Source of the DNA: Streptomyces sp. ADI96-02
GTDB taxonomy: Bacteria; Actinomycetota; Actinomycetes; Streptomycetales; Streptomycetaceae
Direction of reading: 5' to 3'
DNA length: 64,000 nucleotides
Assembly: GCF_003846185.1 (NCBI RefSeq)
Contig: NZ_ML123034.1
Location: 3,387,033 to 3,451,032 of the forward strand
Below are positions 33,746-41,826 of the stretch, piece by piece. The notes beneath the pieces were generated by a model, which saw nothing but the letters and a program-made list of their open reading frames with translations, searched no databases and was not told the origin of the DNA. The translations under genes and the position numbers were made by a program. The first letter of the stretch is position 1. Every line of letters begins with the position of its first letter.

Positions 33746-34312
33746 TCAGCGGACCGCCTCCATGACCTCGGCTGCTCCCAGTGCGTCGGCGATCTCCGTC
33801 AGCGCATCGGTCCGCAGCGTCAGCAGGTCCTGTTCGGAGACCCCGAGGTCGGCCAGGATGCCGACCTCGCCGATCGGCCCGGCCGGTACGGCGTCGGGGT
33901 CGTCGTCCGGTTCGGCCCCGGCGGCGGCGCCGGAGGGCTCCTCCCCGCCGGCCGGCTCCGGCTCGCCGTCCTCCGTACCGTCGAGGTCGACGAGCTCCTC
34001 CAGTGCGGCGATCTCGTCCTCGGTCGTCGGTTCGCGGCCGAGGAGTTCGTCGGTGAGCAGGATCTCCCCGTACGAGGAACGGGCGGCGGCGGAGGCGTCC
34101 GAGACGTAGATCCGGGGGTCCTCCTCACCGTCCACGCGGACGACGCCGAACCAGGCGTCCTCCTGCTCGATGTAGACCAGGACCGTGTCCTCGTCCACCG
34201 AGGCATCCCGGGCCAGATCCGTCAGGTCGGACAGGGTCTCCACATCGTCGAGCTCTGTGTCGCTCGCTTCCCACCCGTCTTCGGTGCGCGCGAGCAGTGC
34301 GGCGAAGTACAC
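33746..34312 (-). CDS. TadA-associated protein
   Basis: A 188-residue acidic protein starting VYFAALLARTEDGW, with VETLSDLTDLARD, EDTVLVYIEQEDAWFGVVRVDG and DPRIYVSDASAAARSSYGEILL in the conserved N-terminal half, and an Asp/Glu/Pro/Gly-rich middle (about 118-150). The family is annotated after its constant position next to tadA in actinobacteria; its biochemical role is not established. GGGAGAG upstream of the GTG at 34312 sets the start; the ATG seven codons earlier is less likely. It precedes tadA by 91 nt on the same strand. Confidence 0.85.
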   Translation of the reverse strand: MYFAALLARTEDGWEASDTELDDVETLSDLTDLARDASVDEDTVLVYIEQEDAWFGVVRVDGEEDPRIYVSDASAAARSSYGEILLTDELLGREPTTEDEIAALEELVDLDGTEDGEPEPAGGEEPSGAAAGAEPDDDPDAVPAGPIGEVGILADLGVSEQDLLTLRTDALTEIADALGAAEVMEAVR

Positions 34313-34529
34313 CGTGACTCTCCCACTGGTCATAGGTGAATCGGTCCGACGGGAGGGCAGACGGTGATCCGTCTGCTCTGAACCCCGCCCAATCGGCATC
34401 GTGGCAGAAACAAGCGCCGAGCGAGACCTCTTCAACGGTTGCGTCGGCCATCAGTTCCAGGAGTGCCTGGTCGGCGGTGGCCCGGACGGGGTGCTCCGGC
34501 GAGAGCCGTACGGATGCCCGAACGGTCCG

Positions 34530-34772
34530 TCACCAGCGGAACGTGCGCATCCGCATCTGTTGGCGCATACGGGCGGCACGGGCGCGGCGCGGCTGCACCC
34601 GATCGCGCAACTGCTTGGCCTCGTGGAGCTCGCGGAGGAACTGCGCGCGTCGCCTGCGCCTGGCCGTGTCACTCTCCTGCGCGTCCACGACGTCACCCGC
34701 GGCGTCCTGCGGGTCGCGCGCGTCGCGCGTCCCGCGGGAGCCAAGGTCCCGCTGCTGTTCCCCGTCCGGCAT
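34530..34772 (-). CDS. Small basic conserved protein, unknown function
   Basis: 80 residues: an acidic N-terminal half (MPDGEQQRDLG...DVVDAQESD) and a strongly basic C-terminal helix (ARRRRRAQFLRELHEAKQL, then RMRQQMRMRTFRW). The C-terminus RMRTFRW looks strongly conserved among streptomycetes from memory. The charge pattern suggests nucleic-acid or ribosome binding, which is inference only. GGGGTGG 7 nt before the ATG at 34772 sets the start; a GTG two codons upstream is possible. It is divergent from upp. Confidence 0.75.
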   Translation of the reverse strand: MPDGEQQRDLGSRGTRDARDPQDAAGDVVDAQESDTARRRRRAQFLRELHEAKQLRDRVQPRRARAARMRQQMRMRTFRW

Positions 34773-34874
34773 CGACACACCACCCCAACGCTGGGTCCGT
34801 ATGCCCCCACCTTCCCCCCGAACAGGTGGTTGATGCCAGCGCACAGTGTCGTAAGGCACGGTTACTGTTGACTC

Positions 34875-35510
34875 ATGCGGATCCACGTCGTCGACCACCC
34901 GCTGGTGGCGCACAAACTCACCACGCTGCGCGACAAGCGCACCGACTCCCCGACCTTCCGGCGGCTCGCCGACGAGCTGGTCACCCTTCTCGCCTACGAG
35001 GCCACCAGGGATGTGCGCACCGAGCAGGTCGACATCGAGACCCCGGTCACACCGACGACGGGAGTGAAGCTGTCGCACCCCCGGCCCCTCGTCGTTCCGA
35101 TCCTGCGCGCCGGTCTCGGCATGCTGGACGGCATGGTGCGGCTGCTGCCCACCGCCGAGGTCGGCTTCCTCGGCATGATCCGCAACGAGGAGACGCTTCA
35201 GGCGGAGACGTACGCGACGCGGATGCCGGAAGACCTCTCCGGCCGTCAGGTCTACGTCCTCGACCCGATGCTGGCGACCGGCGGCACCCTCGTCGCGGCC
35301 ATCCGCGAGCTGATCAAGCGCGGCGCGGACGACGTCACCGCCGTGGTGCTGCTCGCGGCGCCCGAGGGCGTCGAGGTGATGGAGCGCGAGCTGGCCGGCA
35401 CCCCGGTCACCGTGGTCACCGCCTCCGTCGACGAGCGGCTCAACGAGAACGGCTACATCGTGCCGGGCCTCGGCGACGCCGGAGACCGGATGTACGGCAC
35501 GGCGGAGTAG
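34875..35510 (+). CDS. upp: Uracil phosphoribosyltransferase
   Basis: 211 residues, the usual size. It salvages uracil with PRPP to UMP in the cytoplasm. The PRPP-binding loop is [17 protein letters not shown] (about 125-141), the uracil-binding C-terminal region is [20 protein letters not shown], and [10 protein letters not shown] is the PPi loop. All are intact. The ATG at 34875 has no clear Shine-Dalgarno sequence, so a short or leaderless transcript is possible. The gene is monocistronic and ends at the strong hairpin 35618-35656. Confidence 0.97.
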   Translation: MRIHVVDHPLVAHKLTTLRDKRTDSPTFRRLADELVTLLAYEATRDVRTEQVDIETPVTPTTGVKLSHPRPLVVPILRAGLGMLDGMVRLLPTAEVGFLGMIRNEETLQAETYATRMPEDLSGRQVYVLDPMLATGGTLVAAIRELIKRGADDVTAVVLLAAPEGVEVMERELAGTPVTVVTASVDERLNENGYIVPGLGDAGDRMYGTAE

Positions 35511-35550
35511 CCGGTCCGTCCACCGTCAGCCCGTCCACCGTCCGCCCGCC

Positions 35551-35610
35551 CGACGGGCCGTGAACCGACGGGCCGTGAACCGACGGGCCGTGAACCGACG
35601 GGCCGTGAAA
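35551..35610. repeat. Four 15-bp tandem repeats after upp
   Basis: Four adjacent copies of CGACGGGCCGTGAAC begin at 35551, 35566, 35581 and 35596, the last with one change. They lie in the non-coding space between the upp stop and its terminator. Confidence 0.92.
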
Positions 35611-35617
35611 TACAGAG

Positions 35618-35656
35618 CCGGTGCCCCTTCCGCGTACGGCGCGGGAGGGGCACCGG
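35618..35656. terminator. Terminator between upp and the LytR_C gene
   Basis: A 17-bp stem (35618-35634 with 35640-35656) with a single G-U pair and a 5-nt loop. It lies between convergent genes and can serve both. Confidence 0.88.
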
Positions 35657-35736
35657 TGCGTGCGTGCGGGCCGGCCGCCTCCTCGGTGGAGGCCCTTGCC
35701 CCCGGGAGCCCCGGGCAGCCCGCGCGGAGAGAGCTG

Positions 35737-36369
35737 TCAGCAGGAGGAGGACGGGACCGGGGCCGGCTTCGTGAGCGCCGCCATGGCCGCCGCGGCTGCC
35801 CGGGGCGTGCTGAACGCCCGGAACTTCGCGCCGAGGATCAGGTCGATCTCGGCCGTCGTGCGCGCGTCGGTCTTCTGCACCGTGCCCGGCAGCTGCGTCC
35901 CGAGCACGGTGAAGCTGCCGTTCGTCGCGGTGGGCGCACCGAGCAGCAGGGCCGGACCGGGGACCTTCTTGTCGTACGCCTCCGGGGCGTTGCCCACGTC
36001 GCCGACGAGGAAGCCGCGCTTCTTGAGTTCGGCGGCGGCGGCCTTGGCGAGGCCGCTGCGGGTCGTCGCGTTGTAGACGTTGACCTTGATGCCGGCCGGT
36101 TTCGGAAGGACCTTCGCGGCCTTCGCGGGCGCGGACGGTTTCGGGGTGGGGCAGTCCCGCTTGTGGTCGGCCGCGTTGGCGCTCGTGTCGCCGCCGGTGA
36201 AGACGTCGATGAGCTGCAGCGTTCCCCAGCCGGCCAGGCCGAGGGCGACCACGCCCGAGACGCCCGCGAGGACGATTCTGCGGCGGTTCCGGGGGCGGCG
36301 CATGCGGGGATATCTGTCGCCCGTGATGCGGTACTTTCCGCCCATGCCGGGGGGAGTGAGCATGCTCAT
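35737..36369 (-). CDS. Membrane-anchored LytR C-terminal-domain protein
   Basis: A 210-residue protein. The cytoplasmic N-terminus MSMLTPPGMGGKYRITG precedes a basic cluster (RMRRPRNRRR), one membrane helix (about 33-53, IVLAGVSGVVALGLAGWGTLQLI) and an outside domain (about 85-205) of the LytR_C type: GIKVNVYNATTRSGLAKAAAAELKKRGF. The domain accompanies cell-wall phosphotransferases; alone its role is unclear. The C-terminus PVPSSSC ends in Cys. Start chosen as ATG 36369 from the recurrent MSMLTPPGMGGKYRITG N-terminus. Confidence 0.85.
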   Translation of the reverse strand: MSMLTPPGMGGKYRITGDRYPRMRRPRNRRRIVLAGVSGVVALGLAGWGTLQLIDVFTGGDTSANAADHKRDCPTPKPSAPAKAAKVLPKPAGIKVNVYNATTRSGLAKAAAAELKKRGFLVGDVGNAPEAYDKKVPGPALLLGAPTATNGSFTVLGTQLPGTVQKTDARTTAEIDLILGAKFRAFSTPRAAAAAMAALTKPAPVPSSSC

Positions 36370-36462
36370 GGACGCAGCGTAGTGGGACCCGGTGATGATG
36401 CGTACTAAATGATCAACGCATGGCACCCGGATGAGCACGAAAGCACCCGAAAGGCCCGAAAA

Positions 36463-36508
36463 CCGCTCTTCCGGGGACCGCTCTTCCGGGGACCACTCTT
36501 CCGGGAAG
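36463..36508. repeat. Three 15-bp tandem repeats
   Basis: Three copies of CCGCTCTTCCGGGGA begin at 36463, 36478 and 36493; the third differs at a few bases. They lie between the start of the LytR_C gene and the stop of the next minus-strand gene. Confidence 0.88.
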
Positions 36509-36510
36509 GG

Positions 36511-36807
36511 TCAGCCCATTTCGAGGACGCGTGCGTGGAGCACCTGGCGCTGCTGGAGCGCCGCCCGTACGGCCCGGTGCAGCCCGTCCTCCAGGTAGAG
36601 GTCGCCCTGCCACTTCACGACGTGGGCGAAGAGGTCGCCGTAGAACGTGGAGTCCTCCGCGAGCAGAGTCTCCAGGTCCAACTGCCCCTTGGTGGTCACG
36701 AGCTGGTCCAGGCGAACCGGACGTGGCGCGACATCCGCCCACTGTCGGGTGCTTTCCCGGCCGTGGTCGGGATATGGCCGCCCATTTCCGATGCGCTTGA
36801 AGATCAC
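36511..36807 (-). CDS. Conserved small protein, ParB-fold-like, function unknown
   Basis: 98 residues beginning MIFKRIGNGRPYPDHG, with ADVAPRPVRLDQLVTTKGQL and the C-terminal block VVKWQGDLYLEDGLHRAVRAAL. The last block resembles the nuclease/nucleotide-binding motif of ParB-like folds (a GxHR-type loop) where a ligand His/Arg lies in LEDGLHRAVRAAL. The protein seems highly conserved in actinobacteria; databases sometimes label it a VapB-type antitoxin, but no toxin gene adjoins it and I would not use that name. It lies 141 nt upstream of the LytR_C gene on the same strand. Confidence 0.82.
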   Translation of the reverse strand: MIFKRIGNGRPYPDHGRESTRQWADVAPRPVRLDQLVTTKGQLDLETLLAEDSTFYGDLFAHVVKWQGDLYLEDGLHRAVRAALQQRQVLHARVLEMG

Positions 36808-37004
36808 ACGGAAAGCCTACCGGGCAAGGGCCGCCGATCGCAGCCGGGGAAGCCGACCGCGCCGCCGCACAAAGGGTGTAGCCGCCCGGATAGTGCTGGA
36901 TACCGGGACAGGGGTCGCCGGTAGGAGTGGGCGGGCGAACGCAGGCGCGAAACGAGGACGCGCGGGGGCGGACTCGTGGACGCCCCGCCGGGAGGCGGAC
37001 GCCG

Positions 37005-38723
37005 TCACTCCGCGAACCGGTGGCCGTGCCCGGCGCGAGGGCTCCCGCCGCCGGGCTGCGCGGAGGCCCCGGGTTCGGCGGCGGAGGGGGAGGCGGACGT
37101 GGACGTGGGCGCCGCCGGGGAGGGGGCTGTGGTGCCCGAGGGGGCGGTCGCGCCCGACGCGGAGGCGGCTGGGCGGGGCAGGGAGCCGAGGTCCTGGGCG
37201 TACGTGCCGACGGCGTGGGCGATCACGTCGATGTTCGTCTCGAAGCGCCGCGTGTCGATGTTGTCCAGGTCGTCGCAGGCCGCGTGGTAGCACGGGTCGT
37301 AGGCGATCCCCGCCTCCCCGCCGTACCGCTCCGCCTGGGCGGCCGACTTGACGCCCTCGGCGCCCGTGTCCGTGCCGCCAGCCGGGACGCCGGCCTCCAC
37401 GAACGGGCCGTAGTCGGAGCGTCCGGTGAAGTCCGCGCCCTCGTGCGGTACGCCCGCGCGGTCGAGGAAGGCGGCGATGTCGCTCTCCAGCCGGTCGGAG
37501 CCCTCGGGGCCGGGTCCCGCGCCGGTACGGTCGGAGTCGTCGCCGTCCAGGACGAACTGGGCGCCCTTCGGTGAGGCGATCATGTCGAAGTTGAGGTAGA
37601 GCGCGAGCTGCTCCCTGTCGCTCGCGGAGAGCCCGGCGACGTACGCCTTGGAGCCGAACAGGCCGTTCTCCTCGGCCGACCACCACGCGAACCGCACCTT
37701 GTTGGCGGGCCTGGTTTTCGACTCGGCCAGACTGAGTGCCACTTCGAGCAGTCCGGCGGAGCCGGAGCCGTTGTCGTTGATGCCCGCGCCGTCCGTGACG
37801 GAGTCGAGGTGGGCGCCGAGCATCACGGTGCGGGCCGGGTCGCCGTCGGGCGTCTCCGCGACGACGTTGCGGGTGGTGCGCTCCTCCCGGAGCTGACGGA
37901 TGTCGAGGGAGACCGTCACCTCGGCCTCGCTCTCGGCCTTGGCCCTGCCCTTGGTCCTGCCCTTGTCCTTTCCTTTGCCCTTTCCTTTGGCCTTGGCCTC
38001 TGTTGTGCGTTCGGCCAGGTCGCCGAGAAGCTTCTCGCCGTCGGCCTGGGAGAGGCCGCCGGTCGGGATCCTGCCCGAGGCCGCGTCGCCGAGCGTGCCG
38101 GACAGGGCGCCGGGGGTGTTGTTGTAGATGACCGCTCCGGCCGCGCCGGCCGTGGCCGCCGCCGACTGCTTCTCCGCGAAGGAGCAGCCACCTCGCTTGA
38201 TCAGGGCGATCCTGTCGGTGACGTTCACGGAGGCGTAGTCGCCGGCTTCGCAGCCGGTCGTCCCGTCGGCGGGGATCTCGACGAGTCGAGCCGTCAATCC
38301 GCCGTCCCCGGTCGACGGGGTGTACGTCATCGCCTTCACCGCCACCTCGCGGGGGTTCGGCGCGACCACGGCGAGCTTCTCGGCCAGCGTCTGCGTGTAG
38401 AGGAAGGGGAAGCTCTGGTACGAGACGGCGTACCCGGCCTTCCGGAGCAACCCGTGAACGTACTCCGCCGACGTCTCGTGACCCGCCGACCCTGCGGCCC
38501 GGTGGCCCTCGGCGGAATCGGCGATCGCCTGGAACCGCTGGAGGTGGCGGTGGGCGCCCAGCGCGGACGCGGCCTCCACCAGGTGGCGGGAGAGCGAGGC
38601 CGCCTCCCGCCCGGGGTCGGCCCCCGACGGCCGGTCCCGGTGCGGCGACGCGGCCAGCAGGAGCGGAGCGGCCAGTGCGGTGGCCGCCACGACGGCCACG
38701 GCCCTGCGACGTGTTGCGTGCAC
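37005..38723 (-). CDS. Secreted M28-family aminopeptidase with PA domain
   Basis: A 572-residue precursor: signal peptide (1-25), an N-terminal segment, a PA domain (about 140-245) and a zinc peptidase domain (about 285-505). The co-catalytic zinc ligands are visible: GAHLDSV, GINDNGSGSAGLLE, WSAEENGLFGSKAYV with the catalytic Glu, YLNFDMIASP, and YHAACDDLDNID. A Lys/Gly-rich insert (KGKGKGKDKGRTKG, about 245-275) interrupts the PA domain's end, and a Ser/Ala/Pro/Thr-rich tail (about 510-572) follows. It should release N-terminal residues from peptides outside the cell. GTG/ATG choice: start 38723 heads the signal peptide. Confidence 0.92.
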   Translation of the reverse strand: MHATRRRAVAVVAATALAAPLLLAASPHRDRPSGADPGREAASLSRHLVEAASALGAHRHLQRFQAIADSAEGHRAAGSAGHETSAEYVHGLLRKAGYAVSYQSFPFLYTQTLAEKLAVVAPNPREVAVKAMTYTPSTGDGGLTARLVEIPADGTTGCEAGDYASVNVTDRIALIKRGGCSFAEKQSAAATAGAAGAVIYNNTPGALSGTLGDAASGRIPTGGLSQADGEKLLGDLAERTTEAKAKGKGKGKDKGRTKGRAKAESEAEVTVSLDIRQLREERTTRNVVAETPDGDPARTVMLGAHLDSVTDGAGINDNGSGSAGLLEVALSLAESKTRPANKVRFAWWSAEENGLFGSKAYVAGLSASDREQLALYLNFDMIASPKGAQFVLDGDDSDRTGAGPGPEGSDRLESDIAAFLDRAGVPHEGADFTGRSDYGPFVEAGVPAGGTDTGAEGVKSAAQAERYGGEAGIAYDPCYHAACDDLDNIDTRRFETNIDVIAHAVGTYAQDLGSLPRPAASASGATAPSGTTAPSPAAPTSTSASPSAAEPGASAQPGGGSPRAGHGHRFAE

Positions 38724-38777
38724 GGGAGTCCTTCCGGTCCAATGAACGGCGGCGGCAGTCGGTCGGCGGTCGGGGTG

Positions 38778-39521
38778 TCAGCCGGGCGGCTGGGGATCGC
38801 GGGTGCTTCGGGTGCTCCGGGCACTCGGAGTGGTCCTGGCGGTCGGCGTGGTCCGCGTGGTCCGGGAGGTCGTCGCCGCCGTGGATTCCGCCGTCCTCGC
38901 CGTCCTCGCCGTCTTCTTCGTCTTCGCCGCCTTGGCCGCCGCCTTGGCCTCCTGTTTGTACGCTCGGACCTCGGAGAGCGACGTGGGCCCGGTGATGTCG
39001 GCGACCGAACGGCGCGCCCCGTCCTCCCCGTACGGCCCCGCCGCCTCCCGCCACCCCGTGGGCCGTACGCCGAGCTGCTTGCCGAGCAGCGCGAGGAAGA
39101 TACTGGCCTTCTGGGTGCCGAAGCCCGGCAGCGCGTTCAGGCGTTCCAGCAGCTCCCGGCCGCTGCCGGCGTCCCGCCACACCGCGCTCGCGTCGCCGTC
39201 GTACTCCGCCACCAGGTACTGACACAGCTGCTGCACCCGCTGGGCCATCGAACCGGGGTAGCGGTGCAGAGCCGGTTTCGTGGTGAAGAGTTCGTTGAAG
39301 GCGTCCGGGTCGTACGCGGCGATCCGCCCGGCGTCCAGATCGTCCGAGCCCATGCGCTGCGCCAGGGTGTACGGCCCCGTGAACGCCCACTCCATCGGCA
39401 CCTGCTGGTCGAGCAGCATGCCGACCAGGGCGGCGAGCGGACTCCTGCCGAGGAGTTCGTCCGCCTCCGGCTGCTGGGCGATCCGCAGGGTGATGTCCTT
39501 ACCGCCGTCGCTCTTGCTCAT
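38778..39521 (-). CDS. HhH-GPD base-excision repair-type protein
   Basis: A protein of 247 residues. The helix-hairpin-helix is LNALPGFGTQKASIFLALLG (about 130-149), within an all-helical HhH-GPD fold (ALVGMLLDQQVPMEWAFTGP, LQRYPGSMAQRVQQL-like). The small size and the lack of a visible catalytic Lys/Asp pair point to the actinobacterial subgroup often annotated only as HhH-GPD-type repair protein. From about residue 195 the protein runs into a Thr/Arg/Ala/Ser repeat tail (TARTARTAESTAATTSRTT) of unusual composition, basic enough to bind DNA. An ATG four codons upstream is an alternative start. Confidence 0.85.
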   Translation of the reverse strand: MSKSDGGKDITLRIAQQPEADELLGRSPLAALVGMLLDQQVPMEWAFTGPYTLAQRMGSDDLDAGRIAAYDPDAFNELFTTKPALHRYPGSMAQRVQQLCQYLVAEYDGDASAVWRDAGSGRELLERLNALPGFGTQKASIFLALLGKQLGVRPTGWREAAGPYGEDGARRSVADITGPTSLSEVRAYKQEAKAAAKAAKTKKTARTARTAESTAATTSRTTRTTPTARTTPSARSTRSTRDPQPPG

Positions 39522-39589
39522 ACTGCCGATCATCCCGAGGGCGGCGGCCGTCGGCGACTCCAGGCGTTCCGATGGCCCTCCCGCTGCGG

Positions 39590-39690
39590 CCGAAGGACGT
39601 ACGCGGGAGGCGGACGGGCGGGAGCCAGGTGCTTGGCGGGTTCGTCCAGGAGCAGCAGGTCCTCGGGGGCCGGAGCCCGGCCGGCCGGCA
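39590..39690 (-). pseudogene. Possible remnant of an ABC ATPase gene
   Basis: On the minus strand one frame reads EDLLLLDEPAKHLAP around 39630-39664, a near-copy of the Walker B/D-loop (LLLLDEPTNHLxP) of ABC-F or ABC transporter ATPases, followed by about 25 residues that could be a decayed end. No start, Walker A or longer frame remains. The surrounding 39540-39788 is otherwise simple-sequence DNA (GGCGGGCAGGC and GCCGCTCA repeats). Confidence 0.35.
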
Positions 39691-39788
39691 GGCGGGCAGG
39701 CGGGCAGGCGGGCAGGCCGCCCCGCCGGTCATCCGATCATCCGCATCCGATCACCCGCATCGGGTCAGCCGCTCAGCCGCTCAGCCGC

Positions 39789-41099
39789 TCAGCCGCTCAG
39801 CCGCGCTGCTCGCATCCGCAGATACCGGGCCTCCGGCGTGCTGAGCGTGTGCGCGGCAGCCGCGCGGTAGGCGGCGCACGCGGCCTCCCGCCGCCCGGCG
39901 CGCTCCAGGAGGTGGGCCCGGACGGCGTCGAGGCGGAAGTGGCCCGCCAACCTCTCCCGCAGCGCGTCCACCTCCGCCAGTCCGGCTTCCGGGCCGCGCA
40001 CCATGGCGACCGCGACGGCCCGGCCCAGTGCGGCGGCCGGCTCGGGCGTGCGGCGCACGAGAAGGTCGTACAGGGCGAGGATCTGCGGCCAGTCGGTGTC
40101 CTCGGCGCGGGCCGCCTCGTCGTGCAGTGCCGCGATGGCCGCCTGGAGCTGGTAGTCACCGGCCGGCCCCTGCGTGAGGGCCTTCGCCGCGAGTGCGGTG
40201 CCCTCCTCGATCGCCGCTCGCTCCCAGCGCGTGCGGTCCTGTTCGTCCAGCGGGATCAGCTCGCCGTGCGCGCCCGTACGGGAGGGGGCGCGGGCCTCGG
40301 TGAGCAGTATCAGGGCCAGCAGCCCGGTCACCCGGCCCTCCCGGGGCAGCAGCCGGCGCACCGAGCGGGTCAGCCGGATCGCCTCGCGCGCCAGGTCCGT
40401 ACGGTGCAGGGTGGGGCCGGACGTGGCGGTGTAGCCCTCGTTGAAGATCAGGTAGAGGACTTGGAGCACGGCCGCCAGCCGCCCGTCGCGGTCCTGCGGC
40501 TCCGGGGGGCGGAAGCGCGTACCGCGCACGGTCCGCTTGGCCCGGCTGATCCGCTGGGCCATCGTCGCCTCGGGTACCAGATGGGCGCGGGCGATCTCGG
40601 CCGTGGTCAGGCCGCCGACCGCGCGCAGGGTCAGCGCGATCTGCGCGGCGGGCGACAGCGCGGGGTGGCAGCACAGGAACAGCAGCGTGAGCGTGTCGTC
40701 CTCGGAAGGGGCCCGGCCCCCGGCCCCGCCCTCCCCGGGCGGCGGCGCGGTGAACGCGTCCGTCGGCGTGAGGGCCGCCGCCGCCTCCTCCCGTCTCCTG
40801 CGCGCCGTATCGCTGCGCAGCCGGTCGGACAGGCGGCGGGAGGCGACCTTGATGAGCCAGCCGCGCGGGTTGTCCGGCACACCGCGCGCCGGCCACTGTT
40901 CGGCTGCGGCGATCAGGGCCTCCTGCGCGGCGTCCTCGGCCTGGTCGAAGTGCCCGTAGCGGCGGACGAGCGCGCCGAGGACCTGCGGCGCGTGCAGGCG
41001 CAGCAGGTCCTCGATTCCGTCACCCTCCTCGCGAGGAGCACTCTCGTCGCGAGGAGGGGCACTCTCGCTGTGAGGGGCGCCCTCGTCGTGAGGGGCCAC
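39789..41099 (-). CDS. ECF sigma factor with C-terminal extension (YciI-linked group)
   Basis: 436 residues: sigma region 2 (about 25-95, with LRLHAPQVLGALVRRYGHFDQAEDAAQEAL), region 4 (about 155-215, LTLRAVGGLTTAEIARAHLVPEATMAQRISRAKR) and a long helical, TPR-like C-terminal domain (about 225-436). This layout, with a YciI/DGPF protein next door, defines the ECF42-type group, in which the C-terminal domain controls activity and no anti-sigma factor is used. A strong GGAGGACGGAGGG precedes the GTG at 41099; the frame open upstream is less likely. It lies 29 nt downstream of the YciI gene. Its targets are typically the linked YciI genes. Confidence 0.9.
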   Translation of the reverse strand: MAPHDEGAPHSESAPPRDESAPREEGDGIEDLLRLHAPQVLGALVRRYGHFDQAEDAAQEALIAAAEQWPARGVPDNPRGWLIKVASRRLSDRLRSDTARRRREEAAAALTPTDAFTAPPPGEGGAGGRAPSEDDTLTLLFLCCHPALSPAAQIALTLRAVGGLTTAEIARAHLVPEATMAQRISRAKRTVRGTRFRPPEPQDRDGRLAAVLQVLYLIFNEGYTATSGPTLHRTDLAREAIRLTRSVRRLLPREGRVTGLLALILLTEARAPSRTGAHGELIPLDEQDRTRWERAAIEEGTALAAKALTQGPAGDYQLQAAIAALHDEAARAEDTDWPQILALYDLLVRRTPEPAAALGRAVAVAMVRGPEAGLAEVDALRERLAGHFRLDAVRAHLLERAGRREAACAAYRAAAAHTLSTPEARYLRMRAARLSG

Positions 41100-41128
41100 C
41101 GTCCGCCCTCCGTCCTCCGTTCGCCCGG

Positions 41129-41539
41129 TCAGTCGTTGATCGAGCCCTCGATGGGGCGGATGGCCACCGGGTGATCGGGAGCCCCGGCCGGCTGCGGGCA
41201 CCGCGCCACGCGGGCGGCGATCTCGGTCACCCTCTCCAGACTGTCGCAGTCGAGCACCCAGTACCCGGCGAGCAGTTCCTTGGTCTCGCTGTACGGGCCG
41301 TCCGTGATCACCGGGCGGCCCTCGGCGTCGACGCTCACGAAGCGCGTCTGCCGGGGCTCCACCAGCCCCGCGCCGTCCACCAGCTCACCGGACTCGGCCA
41401 GGTCGTTGTTGACCTCGCCCATGTAGGCGTACATGGCCTGCATCTCCTTCTCGTTCCAGGCCGGGCTGTCGGGGTTTCCCTTGCCGCCCATCGCGTCGTA
41501 GTCGATCTGTGTGGCCTGGACCATCACCAGGTACTTCAT
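41129..41539 (-). CDS. YciI/DGPF-domain protein
   Basis: 136 residues with the ferredoxin-like YciI fold: MKYLVMVQATQIDYDAMGG at the start, and VITDGPYSETKELLAGYWVL containing the Asp-Gly-Pro signature and an active-site-type Glu. The family's enzymatic role is uncertain. ACGGAGGCG 9 nt upstream of the ATG at 41539 sets the start, excluding a 12-residue upstream extension. It is co-transcribed with the sigma factor gene and probably activated by it. Confidence 0.9.
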   Translation of the reverse strand: MKYLVMVQATQIDYDAMGGKGNPDSPAWNEKEMQAMYAYMGEVNNDLAESGELVDGAGLVEPRQTRFVSVDAEGRPVITDGPYSETKELLAGYWVLDCDSLERVTEIAARVARCPQPAGAPDHPVAIRPIEGSIND

Positions 41540-41826
41540 GACGTTCGCCTCCGTCGGCTTCGGTGTTCCTGACACAGGGGACGTCGGAGCGGGGGCGGCG
41601 TTCTCGACACCACGCGCGGAGTTTTTCCGGATTCACTCGCTCGCGGGTGAATCCGGACCGTGCGCAGGACCGGATCCTGGAGCGGGCGTGGGAGCGGTCC
41701 GGGTCCGGGAGGGGGCGTTCAGTAGAGTTCCGGTGCGTCCGGCTCCACCGCTTTCACCTGCCGTCCCGCTCCTCCCGACCGCCCCTTCCCGACCGCCCCT
41801 TCCCTTCGAACACCGAGGTCCCGACC

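Noticed and set aside
36511..36807. VapB-type antitoxin
   Set aside because: The protein lacks a ribbon-helix-helix or AbrB pattern and has no adjacent PIN-domain toxin gene.
41576..41826. Cobalamin riboswitch upstream of cobL
   Set aside because: No GCCACTG box or aptamer-like pairing is present in this gap, unlike the clear elements before cobN.
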